From the NCBI GenBank assembly GCA_021776295.1, contig JAJFGE010000045.1, forward strand, positions 1 through 40,008: a stretch of DNA of 40,008 nucleotides, given 5' to 3'. The notes under the pieces were generated by a model. It was not told the origin of the DNA, did no database searches, and worked only from the letters and a program-made list of their open reading frames with translations. A program made the translations under genes and the position numbers. Source of the DNA: Hyphococcus sp. (GTDB lineage Bacteria; Pseudomonadota; Alphaproteobacteria; Caulobacterales; Parvularculaceae). Shown here piece after piece: positions 17,027-24,205 of the stretch. Every line of letters starts with the position of its first letter. The first letter of the stretch is position 1.

Positions 17027-17460
17027 GAATTCAACCTTCGCAGCAGGGAGTATAAAACCCAAACGCGTCATAATGTGCATGTGTTACGCCATCTGCCGCA
17101 ATATCTGAATATTAGAGCATCGAGCGAAAAGTGTGCAACGGTTTTCGCGTCGCGCGATGCGGCTACGAAAGAATCTAGAGCAAAATGCACGATTCGCATT
17201 TAATGTGTTTTGCTCTAGGCGCCGATAAAAAGGAACCCGAGCATGCCAGACTGGGCGCGTATGTTAAACGATAGATATAATAGCCAATCGGTTGATTTTT
17301 CTTGCGCTCCTGTCGGCGGCTTGCTGTAGTAGATCCTATACAAGCCACGCACGACTTGGGAAGGCGCCGGGATATGGCGCGCGAATTTGTGATTTAACAT
17401 AAGATTGCGATCCGACTAATGGCCACTTCAGGCGATCCAATTGAGATCAAGGAAAAATCC
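17027..17460. other. 434-bp divergent region between sorA and the UxaA-type lyase genes
   Basis: No gene is supported here. The first 85 bp are the sorA leader. A palindrome-rich repeat element follows at about 17112-17218 and is listed separately. From 17219 to 17460 the sequence is moderately AT-rich and should hold the promoter of the lyase genes, but I see no clear operator. The stretch 17419-17460 is in frame with the small-subunit gene. It is judged leader because the only good ribosome site (AAGGA, 17449-17453) points to a GTG at 17461. Confidence 0.5.
17112..17218. repeat. palindromic intergenic repeat element, copy 1
   Basis: Two nested inverted repeats lie in tandem. CTAGAGCAAAA at 17175-17185 pairs perfectly with TTTTGCTCTAG at 17208-17218. 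Just before it, GCATCGAGCGAAAA (from 17118) faces TTTTCGCG...GCGCGATGC (ending about 17160). AAAGAATCTAGAGC at 17168-17181 recurs in inverse orientation at 35019-35032 next to the second element. The TAGAGCATCG word at the left end is also shared with that element. It looks like a dispersed REP-type family. Confidence 0.6.
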
Positions 17461-17748
17461 GTGTCAGCACCTCAATTACTCATTCACAGCAAACACGACA
17501 ATGTCGGCGTTGTCGTTGTTGAAGGATTAGCGGCCGGAACCGACATGCTCTGCGTCGTTACCGAAGATAATTCCGACCTTCGCATGGCTGCGGCAATGGA
17601 TATCCCGATTGGCCACAAAGTCGCGCTCGCCGATCTCAGCCAGGGCGATACGATCATCAAATACGGCGCCGATATCGGCCTTGTGATCAAAGACATCGCC
17701 AAGGGCGAGCACGTCCATGTCCACAACATCAAAACCAAACGCTGGTAG
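17461..17748 (+). CDS. suyA: UxaA-family lyase small subunit, probable sulfolactate sulfo-lyase alpha (SuyA)
   Basis: A 95-residue SAF-domain protein, the small subunit of split UxaA-type lyases. Family features are [18 protein letters not shown], the [15 protein letters not shown] strand, and the ending [23 protein letters not shown] with its His-rich metal-site loop. It should pair with the large subunit encoded 4 bp downstream. The GTG at 17461 is chosen because AAGGA stands 7 nt before it; an in-frame ATG at 17419 has no ribosome site. SuyA and the N-terminal domain of altronate dehydratase are close relatives, so the substrate rests on the large subunit and on context. Neighbouring sulfite dehydrogenase genes favour sulfolactate. 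Confidence 0.65.
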   Translation: MSAPQLLIHSKHDNVGVVVVEGLAAGTDMLCVVTEDNSDLRMAAAMDIPIGHKVALADLSQGDTIIKYGADIGLVIKDIAKGEHVHVHNIKTKRW

Positions 17749-17752
17749 CGCA

Positions 17753-18925
17753 ATGACGATAACGGACACATTTTGGGGCTATCGACGCGAAAACCACCGC
17801 GTCGGCGTGCGCAATCATGTCGTGATTTTGCCGGTTGACGATATTTCCAACGCCGCCGCCGAGGCGGTTGCAAGCAACATCAAAGGCGCGCTTGCGCTGC
17901 CGCATGCTTATGGCCGGCTGCAATTTGGCGAGGATCTGGAGTTGTTTTTCAGAACCATCATTGGCATAGGCGCGAACCCGAATGTTGCGGCCTGTGTTGT
18001 CATTGGCATTGAGCCTGGATGGACAAACAAGGTCGCTGACGCGATTGCCAAGACCGGAAAGCCCGTCGCCGGATTTTCGATTGAGCAAAATGGCGACATC
18101 GCAACCATCGCCGCCGCCTCGCGCCAGGCGAAGGATTTTGTCCATTGGGCGAGCGAATGCGTGCGCGAGGAATGCCCGATTTCAGACCTGTGGATATCCA
18201 CCAAATGCGGTGAGTCAGATACGACCTCCGGCTGCGGCGCCAATCCGACTGTCGGAAATATGTATGACAAGCTGATTCCAAAAGGCATATATGGAGTTTT
18301 TGGCGAGACATCGGAGCTGACCGGGGCGGAGCATTTATGTAAGGCGCGCGCCGCCACTGCCGAGGCCGGCGAGAAATTTTTAACGACGTTCCAGGCCTAT
18401 CAGGATGAGGTGATTGAGCCCCATAAAACGTCCGATCTTTCAGATAGTCAGCCTACGAAGGGAAATATTGAGGGCGGATTATCGACGATTGAAGAAAAGG
18501 CGTTTGGTAATCTGGAGAAAATCGGCCGGGAAGTGTCCTATATCGATGTGCTGGGCCCCGCTGAAGCGCCGATCCGCGGGCCGGGGATGTATTTCATGGA
18601 TTCGTCTTCAGCGGCCGCGGAATGCGTGACGCTGATGGCGGCGGGCGGTTTTACCGTTCACACATTCCCGACAGGGCAGGGCAATATTGTTGGCCATCCG
18701 ATTGTGCCGGTGATTAAGCTCACGGCCAACCCGCGCACGGTGCGCACCATGAGTGAGCATATTGACCTTGATGTTTCCGGCGTGTTGCGCCGTGAGCTGA
18801 CGATGGGTCAGGCGGGCGATGCGCTGATTGATATGGCGGTGCGCACCGCCAATGGCCGGGTGACGTCAGCCGAAGCGCTTGGGCACCGCGAATTTATCAT
18901 AACGAAACTATATCGCAGCGCTTGA
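17753..18925 (+). CDS. suyB: UxaA-family lyase large subunit, probable (2R)-sulfolactate sulfo-lyase beta (SuyB)
   Basis: A 391-residue cytoplasmic lyase subunit. The N-terminal stretch [20 protein letters not shown] is the UxaA family entry motif, and [19 protein letters not shown] (from residue 151) is the family's metal/active-site signature. [20 protein letters not shown] (from residue 50) differs from the Gln-Gly-Cys-Gly stretch I would expect in altronate dehydratases and matches my memory of SuyB. SuyAB uses iron to split 3-sulfolactate into pyruvate and sulfite. The ATG at 17753 lies 4 bp after the small-subunit stop. Adjacent sorAB would detoxify the sulfite. The alternative is a sugar-acid dehydratase. 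Family call is firm, substrate call moderate. Confidence 0.6.
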   Translation: MTITDTFWGYRRENHRVGVRNHVVILPVDDISNAAAEAVASNIKGALALPHAYGRLQFGEDLELFFRTIIGIGANPNVAACVVIGIEPGWTNKVADAIAKTGKPVAGFSIEQNGDIATIAAASRQAKDFVHWASECVREECPISDLWISTKCGESDTTSGCGANPTVGNMYDKLIPKGIYGVFGETSELTGAEHLCKARAATAEAGEKFLTTFQAYQDEVIEPHKTSDLSDSQPTKGNIEGGLSTIEEKAFGNLEKIGREVSYIDVLGPAEAPIRGPGMYFMDSSSAAAECVTLMAAGGFTVHTFPTGQGNIVGHPIVPVIKLTANPRTVRTMSEHIDLDVSGVLRRELTMGQAGDALIDMAVRTANGRVTSAEALGHREFIITKLYRSA

Positions 18926-18943
18926 GGACATCTGGCTTATTTA

Positions 18944-20137
18944 TCAATCGTTGAGCACCGCGCTCAACGATTGAACCAGATAGCCGACATTGCCTGCATT
19001 AACGCCGCAAAGATTTATCCGCCCGGCGCCGACAATATAAATCGCATAGTCTTCGCGCAGCACCGTGACATCTTCTAGCGTCAGCGGCAGCAAGGAGAAC
19101 ATGCCGTTCTGCTCGGCGATATAGGAAAGCTGGTTTCCAAGCCCGGCTTCACGAGCGGCGTCAACCAGCAGTTTCCGGTTGTTGCGGACGGCCAGATTCA
19201 TCGCCGCCAATTCGTCGCGCCAACTTTGCATCAGTTCCGGCGAGTGCAATATCTCCGAGACAATCGCACCGCCATGCGCCGGCGGCATCGAATAGGATGC
19301 GCGCGCAATGTTGATAATATGAGATTTCACGGCGGCGGCCTGGTCCGGGTTGCGGCCAGCAAAGATGATTGCGCCGGTGCGTTCGCGATATAGGCCGAAG
19401 TTTTTCGAGCAGGAATAGGTGATTAACACTTCCGGCAGGCGCCGCGTCATCTCCCTGACAATATAGGCGTCAGTATCAAGGCCCGCGGCAAAGCCGTGAT
19501 AGGCGGTGTCAATTAAGGGCAGGAACCCGCGCTCGGCCGCGACATCAATGACGGCGTCGATTTGCGCATGGGACAGATCCGCGCCGGTAGGGTTATGACA
19601 GGCGCCATGCAGCAATAAAACATCCGTAGGCCCCAGTTTTTTAACGCTGGCGATGAACGCATCAAAGTCGATGGCCGAGGCTTTCGTATCGTAATAGGCG
19701 ATCATATGAACTTCCAGCCCGGCGGCGGTGAGCAGCGGCTTGTGGTTGGCCCATGTCGGGGCGCCGGCGGAAATGCCGGCGGCGTCATTTCGGGCGAGCA
19801 ATTCGCCTGCCAGCCGCAAAGCGCCGCAACCGCCGGGCGATTGAACTGCGATAGCGCGTCCTGAAGCGACCTGCTCACTATCGGGGCCGAACACAAGCGA
19901 CAAAATCGCCTCGCCAAAACCTGGCGCGCCGTCGGCGGGCGTGTAGGCTTTGGTCTTTTCCTGCTTGATTAGCGTCTGTTCGGCCAGATCAACCGCCCGC
20001 ATGATCGGCGTTACCCCATCCACAGTCTTGTAAACGCCAACGCCAAGGTCAATCTTCTCCTGGCGCTGGTCCGCGGCCGCAAGTTTTGTGAGGCCTAAAA
20101 TTGCATCGGGCGGCAATAGGTCGGTTGTGGCAAACAT
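18944..20137 (-). CDS. aspartate/aromatic-type aminotransferase (class I, AspC/TyrB-like)
   Basis: A 397-residue PLP enzyme of the AspC/TyrB branch. It starts with FATTDLLPPDAILGLTKLAA and carries the Asp/Tyr aminotransferase motifs LGVGVYKTVDGVTPIM, LLLHGACHNPTGADLS and the PLP-lysine segment ITYSCSKNFGLYRERTG. The C-terminal arginine region is INLCGVNAGNVGYL. It should move amino groups between a dicarboxylic, aromatic or related amino acid and 2-oxoglutarate in the cytoplasm. Such enzymes are known to accept cysteate, which would link it to the lyase and sulfite genes next door. It lies 48 bp behind an Lrp-type regulator on the same strand, so it may equally supply 2-oxoacids to the divergent dehydrogenase complex. 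AAGGAC precedes the ATG. It converges with suyB. Confidence 0.85.
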   Translation of the reverse strand: MFATTDLLPPDAILGLTKLAAADQRQEKIDLGVGVYKTVDGVTPIMRAVDLAEQTLIKQEKTKAYTPADGAPGFGEAILSLVFGPDSEQVASGRAIAVQSPGGCGALRLAGELLARNDAAGISAGAPTWANHKPLLTAAGLEVHMIAYYDTKASAIDFDAFIASVKKLGPTDVLLLHGACHNPTGADLSHAQIDAVIDVAAERGFLPLIDTAYHGFAAGLDTDAYIVREMTRRLPEVLITYSCSKNFGLYRERTGAIIFAGRNPDQAAAVKSHIINIARASYSMPPAHGGAIVSEILHSPELMQSWRDELAAMNLAVRNNRKLLVDAAREAGLGNQLSYIAEQNGMFSLLPLTLEDVTVLREDYAIYIVGAGRINLCGVNAGNVGYLVQSLSAVLND

Positions 20138-20185
20138 GCAACGTCCTTCAGCTTGAATTCATCTACATACGAACTGATAAACAGC

Positions 20186-20644
20186 TCAGAGGTGCAACTC
20201 AGTGGTATACTTATGCTCGCGCAGTGCAATATTCGACGAGGCGGAAGCAACGCTTGGGTGAGACAATATTTTATCCATTAGCAAAAGCTCATAGGCTTTA
20301 ATATCACGCACTCTTATCGTCAGAATATAATCATTGGGCCCGGTAATGGAAAAACATTGCATGATTGCCGGCGTGGCGTCGACGAGTTTTTCAAACGCGG
20401 CGCGATGTTTTGTTTCATGCGAGACGATATTCACATAAACAAAGGCGCAGACCGTGTGCCCGGTTTCCTCCGGGTTCAACATGGTGACGCGGCCGCGGAT
20501 GACTTTATTGGTTTCCAGCTCTTTTAGCCGGCGCCAAAGCGTGGTGTGCGAGACCCCTGCGGCGGCGGCGACCTGTTCCAGCGTCGCGGTGGCGTCACGC
20601 TGGATCACGCGCAGAATATCGATATGTGATTTTGTTAGCTTCAT
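20186..20644 (-). CDS. Lrp/AsnC-family regulator, BkdR-like by context
   Basis: A 152-residue Lrp/AsnC protein. The N-terminal helix-turn-helix covers about residues 1-60 (ILRVIQRDATATLEQVAAAAGVSHTTLWRRLKELE). The C-terminal RAM ligand-binding domain follows, including MQCFSITGPNDYILTIRVRD. These regulators bind amino acids and wrap DNA as octamers. In Pseudomonas the Lrp-like BkdR is divergent from the branched-chain oxoacid dehydrogenase operon and activates it; the same layout is seen here. The aminotransferase gene follows 48 bp downstream and is probably co-transcribed. A candidate binding palindrome lies at 20668-20682. Confidence 0.85.
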   Translation of the reverse strand: MKLTKSHIDILRVIQRDATATLEQVAAAAGVSHTTLWRRLKELETNKVIRGRVTMLNPEETGHTVCAFVYVNIVSHETKHRAAFEKLVDATPAIMQCFSITGPNDYILTIRVRDIKAYELLLMDKILSHPSVASASSNIALREHKYTTELHL

Positions 20645-20667
20645 AGTGATTGGTTTATTTCATAAAT

Positions 20668-20682
20668 ATCCAGAATTTGGAT
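20668..20682. promoter_or_regulatory. candidate Lrp-type operator between divergent genes
   Basis: ATCCA-GAATT-TGGAT forms a 5-bp inverted repeat around an AT-rich 5-nt centre, the usual shape of Lrp/AsnC sites. It lies in an unusually AT-rich stretch (about 20650-20745) between the regulator and the E1 gene. This stretch should carry both promoters; TATACT at 20687-20692 is a possible -10 element. Confidence 0.45.
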
Positions 20683-20814
20683 AATGTATACTGTTATTAT
20701 AAAAATATGGAGTAAAAAAGAAATAAAATCAACGATATCAGGTGTATTTTTCCAGCACCCACCCAGGGTAACTTGCCTACCGAGCGCAATTTTTGCGCAC
20801 ATAAGGTGACGCCG

Positions 20815-22923
20815 ATGTCGAGCGAACACGCTGAAATTGGACAGGCCCCTATCGGCGCTGCGGATGCGACGGCACTGCAAATCGACCCGTCAATCGATTG
20901 GCAGCGGATTGCCTATCTGGTTCATCTGTCGCGCGGGCTCGACGCGTTGGAAGAGACCCGGCTGGTTCCGGAACGAAAAGTTTTATATCAGTTCTCCGCG
21001 CGCGGGCACGATATGGCGCAGGCGCTGTTGGGCGCGCAGCTGACCCACAAGCATGATGCGATTTGCGGCTATTACCGCTCGCGGCCGATCCTGCTCTCGC
21101 TTGGCGTTGATGTTGTCGAAGCGCTTGGCTCGGCGATGGCGCGGGCGGGCGGTTATTCTGACGGGCGCGATATTGGCGTTGTGTTTAACTACCCCAATCC
21201 AAACGGCGCCAGCGCCTTGCCGATGTGCGGCGGCGTCGGCGCGCAATATACCCCGACCGCTGGCTGGGCGCAGGCGGTAAAATTTCGCAGCGAAACTCTG
21301 GATGATGACGACTATGACGGCGCGATTGGCGTTGTCCTTGGCGGCGAGGCGTCGGTTGCGACCAACGGGTTTTGGTCGGCGCTGACCATCGCGACGACGC
21401 AAAAACTGCCGATGGTGTTTTATGTCGAAGACAATGGCTATGGAATTTCAGTTCCTTCTACCATGCAAACACCAGGCGCCGATATCGCCGCGAATCTAGC
21501 AAGCTTTAAAAACCTGAAGATTCTATCCGGCGATGGAACCGACCCGGCCGGCGCTTCACATCTTATCAGACAAGCGGTCGCGCATGCTCGTAGCGGGCAG
21601 GGGCCATGTCTGTTACGGCTGATTGTGCCGCGCCTGCAGGGACATAGTTTTCAGGATACGCAAACCTATAAAACCGATGATTTCGTGAAATCGGAATGGG
21701 CCCGCGATCCATTGCCGAAACTGAAATCTTATCTGGTTCCGTCATATATGAGCGAGCGCCAATGGGATGGGCTTGCCGAACGAGCGGGCGATGAGATTGA
21801 AAAAGCGCGCCAGGCGGCCGAGGCGATTGACGTTGCCGATCCCGCGACGGTTACGCGCTTTATTTTTTCCGAAGACCAGCCGCAATTGATGGGCGGCCTT
21901 CGCGGGAATGTGGATTTGCCGCCGGGTGAGGCCGCGCCGTCTCCGGAAGGCCCGCGCATCAATATGGTGACGGCGCTGCGCCGAACTCTGGACCATGAGC
22001 TTTCGATCAATCCGAAGATGGTGCTGTTTGGCGAAGATATCGGTCCGAAGGGCGGCGTTCACGCGGTAACCTTGGGGCTGCAAGACAAACACGGGCGCGC
22101 GCGCGTGTTCGACACCAGCCTGTCAGAGGAAGGCATTATCGGCCGCGCAGTTGGCATGGCGGTGAACGGGCTGTTGCCGGTGCCTGAAATTCAGTTTCGA
22201 AAATACGCCGAGCCGGCGATGGAGCAGCTGAGCGATTGCGGCACGATGCGCTGGCGCACCCATAACCGGTTTGCCGCGCCCATGGTTGTGCGCATGCCGG
22301 TCGGGTTTTTCAAATGCGGCGATCCCTGGCATAGCCAGACCAATGAAGTCCAGTTTGTCCATACGCCCGGCTGGCGGGTTGCCGTTCCGTCGAATGCGGA
22401 AGATGCAACCGGGCTATTGCGTGCGGCGTTGCGCGGCGATGACCCGGTGATGTTTTTTGAACATCGCGCCATGCTTGACGATCCGTGGGCGCGCCGGGCC
22501 TATCCCGGCGACGATTATGTGTTGCCATTTGGCAAGGCGAGGCTAACCCGCGAGGGAGACGACATCACCATTGTCACCTGGGGCGCGATGGTCAAACGCT
22601 GTGAGGACGCTGCGGACGCCTCGGGCAGGAGCGCCGATGTGGTTGATCTGCGCACGCTGGTTCCGTGGGACAGGAGTGCCGTTCTTGCCTCGGTTGAGAA
22701 GACCGCGCGCTGCCTGATTGTTCATGAGGATTTGCGCTCGGGCGGATTTGGCGGAGAGATTGCCGCCGTGGTCGCCGACGAGGCGTTTCTCGCGCTCGAC
22801 GCGCCGGTGTCGCGCCTGACGATGCCGGATATTCCCAGCCCCCATAATCCGGTGCTGCTCAACAGTGTTGTTCCAGATGTCGATATGATCCGTCATAAGA
22901 TCGAACAGCTTTGCTCGTTTTAG
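20815..22923 (+). CDS. 2-oxoacid dehydrogenase E1, alpha and beta subunits fused (branched-chain type)
   Basis: This is the TPP-dependent first component that decarboxylates a branched-chain-type 2-oxoacid. From the ATG at 20815 (AAGGTG upstream) it has 702 residues. The alpha part spans about 1-360, with RGHDMAQALLGAQL, the phosphorylation-loop-like YYRSRPILLSLGV and the TPP motif GGEASVATNGF ... VEDNGYG (176-210). The beta part runs from about 366: VTALRRTLDHELSIN, VLFGEDIGPKGGVHAVT, DTSLSEEGIIGRAVGMA and the C-terminal transketolase fold LRTLVPWDRSAVLASVEKT. Most bkd systems encode alpha and beta separately; fused forms occur. E2 starts 13 bp downstream. There is no adjacent E3; a candidate lies at 37985. 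Confidence 0.85.
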   Translation: MSSEHAEIGQAPIGAADATALQIDPSIDWQRIAYLVHLSRGLDALEETRLVPERKVLYQFSARGHDMAQALLGAQLTHKHDAICGYYRSRPILLSLGVDVVEALGSAMARAGGYSDGRDIGVVFNYPNPNGASALPMCGGVGAQYTPTAGWAQAVKFRSETLDDDDYDGAIGVVLGGEASVATNGFWSALTIATTQKLPMVFYVEDNGYGISVPSTMQTPGADIAANLASFKNLKILSGDGTDPAGASHLIRQAVAHARSGQGPCLLRLIVPRLQGHSFQDTQTYKTDDFVKSEWARDPLPKLKSYLVPSYMSERQWDGLAERAGDEIEKARQAAEAIDVADPATVTRFIFSEDQPQLMGGLRGNVDLPPGEAAPSPEGPRINMVTALRRTLDHELSINPKMVLFGEDIGPKGGVHAVTLGLQDKHGRARVFDTSLSEEGIIGRAVGMAVNGLLPVPEIQFRKYAEPAMEQLSDCGTMRWRTHNRFAAPMVVRMPVGFFKCGDPWHSQTNEVQFVHTPGWRVAVPSNAEDATGLLRAALRGDDPVMFFEHRAMLDDPWARRAYPGDDYVLPFGKARLTREGDDITIVTWGAMVKRCEDAADASGRSADVVDLRTLVPWDRSAVLASVEKTARCLIVHEDLRSGGFGGEIAAVVADEAFLALDAPVSRLTMPDIPSPHNPVLLNSVVPDVDMIRHKIEQLCSF

Positions 22924-22936
22924 GGCCGGGATTGCT

Positions 22937-24142
22937 ATGACCGAGATTATTGATGTTGTGGCGCCGGTTGAGCAGGAGGGCACGAAAGCTGTCGTCCAGA
23001 ACTGGTATAAAAAAATTGGCGAGGCGATCGCCGAAGGCGAGCCTTTGGTCGAGCTTGAAACCGATAAAGTCGCCGTTGAAGTGCCGTCGCCGGCGACGGG
23101 GATTGTGCAAGAAATTTTGATCGACGCAGACGGCGAGGCCGAGCCCGGCGGCGTGCTCGGACGCTTGCGTCTTGGGCCGTTGAGCGAAGGTGTTGCGGAC
23201 GCTGCGCTGGCAAAAGCCTCTGAGGTTGCTGTGCGGGCGCCACAAATGACGAGCGCTGACGCGACGGCGCACGAACATCGCCTTTCGCCTTCAGTTCGGC
23301 GTCTGGTGCGTGAACATGACCTCCAGCCCGCGCTTATCAACGGCACCGGCAAGGGCGGACGGCTGACGCGCGGTGATGTTCAGGCGTTCATTGAAACTGG
23401 CGCGGCGCGCCCTGCCGCAAACACGCCTGGCGCCGGCGCGGTTCGCCAAATCCCCCATGATCGCATGCGCCGGCGCATTGCCGAGCATATGGCGCATTCG
23501 GTGCAAACGGCGCCCCATGTAACGGCGGTGTTTGAGGCTGATTTCTCGGCGATCATCGCCCACCGCAATGCGCACAAGGACGAATACCAAAACAACGGCG
23601 CCAAGCTCACCTTCACGGCGTATTTTATCGCTGCTTGCGTTGAGGCAATGAAAGTAACGCCGACGGCGAACAGCCGGTGGCATGATGATTATCTTGAGCT
23701 GTTTGAAGACATCAATATCGGCGTTGGCGTTGCGCTTGGCGATAAGGGCCTGATCGTCCCGGTGGTCGCGCGCGCGCAGAAGCGTTCGCATTTCGAAATT
23801 GCAAAAGAGTTGCAAACCCTGACGGACAAGGCGCGCAACAATGCGCTGGCGCCCGCAGACGTTCGGGGCGGTACTTTCTCAATTTCCAATCACGGAACCT
23901 CGGGCTCGATTGTCGCCACGCCGATTATTATCAATCAGCCGCAATCGGCCATTTTAGGCGTCGGCAAGCTTGAAAAACGCGTTGTCGTGCGCACGGTCAA
24001 TGGCGCCGACGCAATCCAGATACGCCCGATGGCATATGTCTCGCTAACCATCGATCACCGCGTCCTCGACGGCGCCCAGACCAACGCATGGCTGGCAAAA
24101 TTTGTCGACGTCATCGAAAACTGGCCGGTGCACGCCTCTTGA
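22937..24142 (+). CDS. dihydrolipoamide acyltransferase E2 of a 2-oxoacid dehydrogenase complex
   Basis: A 401-residue E2 core protein. A lipoyl domain covers about residues 1-80, with the lipoylated Lys44 in ELETDKVAVEVPSP. A short linker leads to the E1/E3-binding domain at about 113-150 (LSPSVRRLVREHDLQPALI ... GGRLTRGDVQAFI). The catalytic acyltransferase domain follows, with FSISNHGTSGSIVATPIINQPQ-like active-site strands and the HxxxDG motif at 374-379 (DHRVLDG). It transfers the acyl group from E1 to CoA. It is in one operon with the fused E1. The branched-chain type is inferred from the E1 and the BkdR-like regulator. E3 must come from elsewhere. Confidence 0.85.
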   Translation: MTEIIDVVAPVEQEGTKAVVQNWYKKIGEAIAEGEPLVELETDKVAVEVPSPATGIVQEILIDADGEAEPGGVLGRLRLGPLSEGVADAALAKASEVAVRAPQMTSADATAHEHRLSPSVRRLVREHDLQPALINGTGKGGRLTRGDVQAFIETGAARPAANTPGAGAVRQIPHDRMRRRIAEHMAHSVQTAPHVTAVFEADFSAIIAHRNAHKDEYQNNGAKLTFTAYFIAACVEAMKVTPTANSRWHDDYLELFEDINIGVGVALGDKGLIVPVVARAQKRSHFEIAKELQTLTDKARNNALAPADVRGGTFSISNHGTSGSIVATPIIINQPQSAILGVGKLEKRVVVRTVNGADAIQIRPMAYVSLTIDHRVLDGAQTNAWLAKFVDVIENWPVHAS

Positions 24143-24147
24143 GCGCG

Positions 24148-24184
24148 AAAAAAAGAGACGACGCGAAGCGCCGCCTCTTTTGTA
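24148..24184. terminator. bidirectional terminator between E2 and the TonB-dependent receptor
   Basis: AAAAGAG (24151-24157) pairs with CTCTTTT (24175-24181), continued by an imperfect GC-rich stem around a GAA turn. An A-run on the left (24148-24154) and a T-run on the right provide U-tracts for transcripts from both strands. It serves the convergent E1-E2 operon and the receptor gene. Confidence 0.75.
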
Positions 24185-24205
24185 ATGTGCCGTTAATGTA
24201 TTCGC

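Noticed and set aside
16560-17108. 182-codon plus-strand open frame
   Set aside because: Antisense to sorA, which has a complete motif set; the translation is not protein-like.
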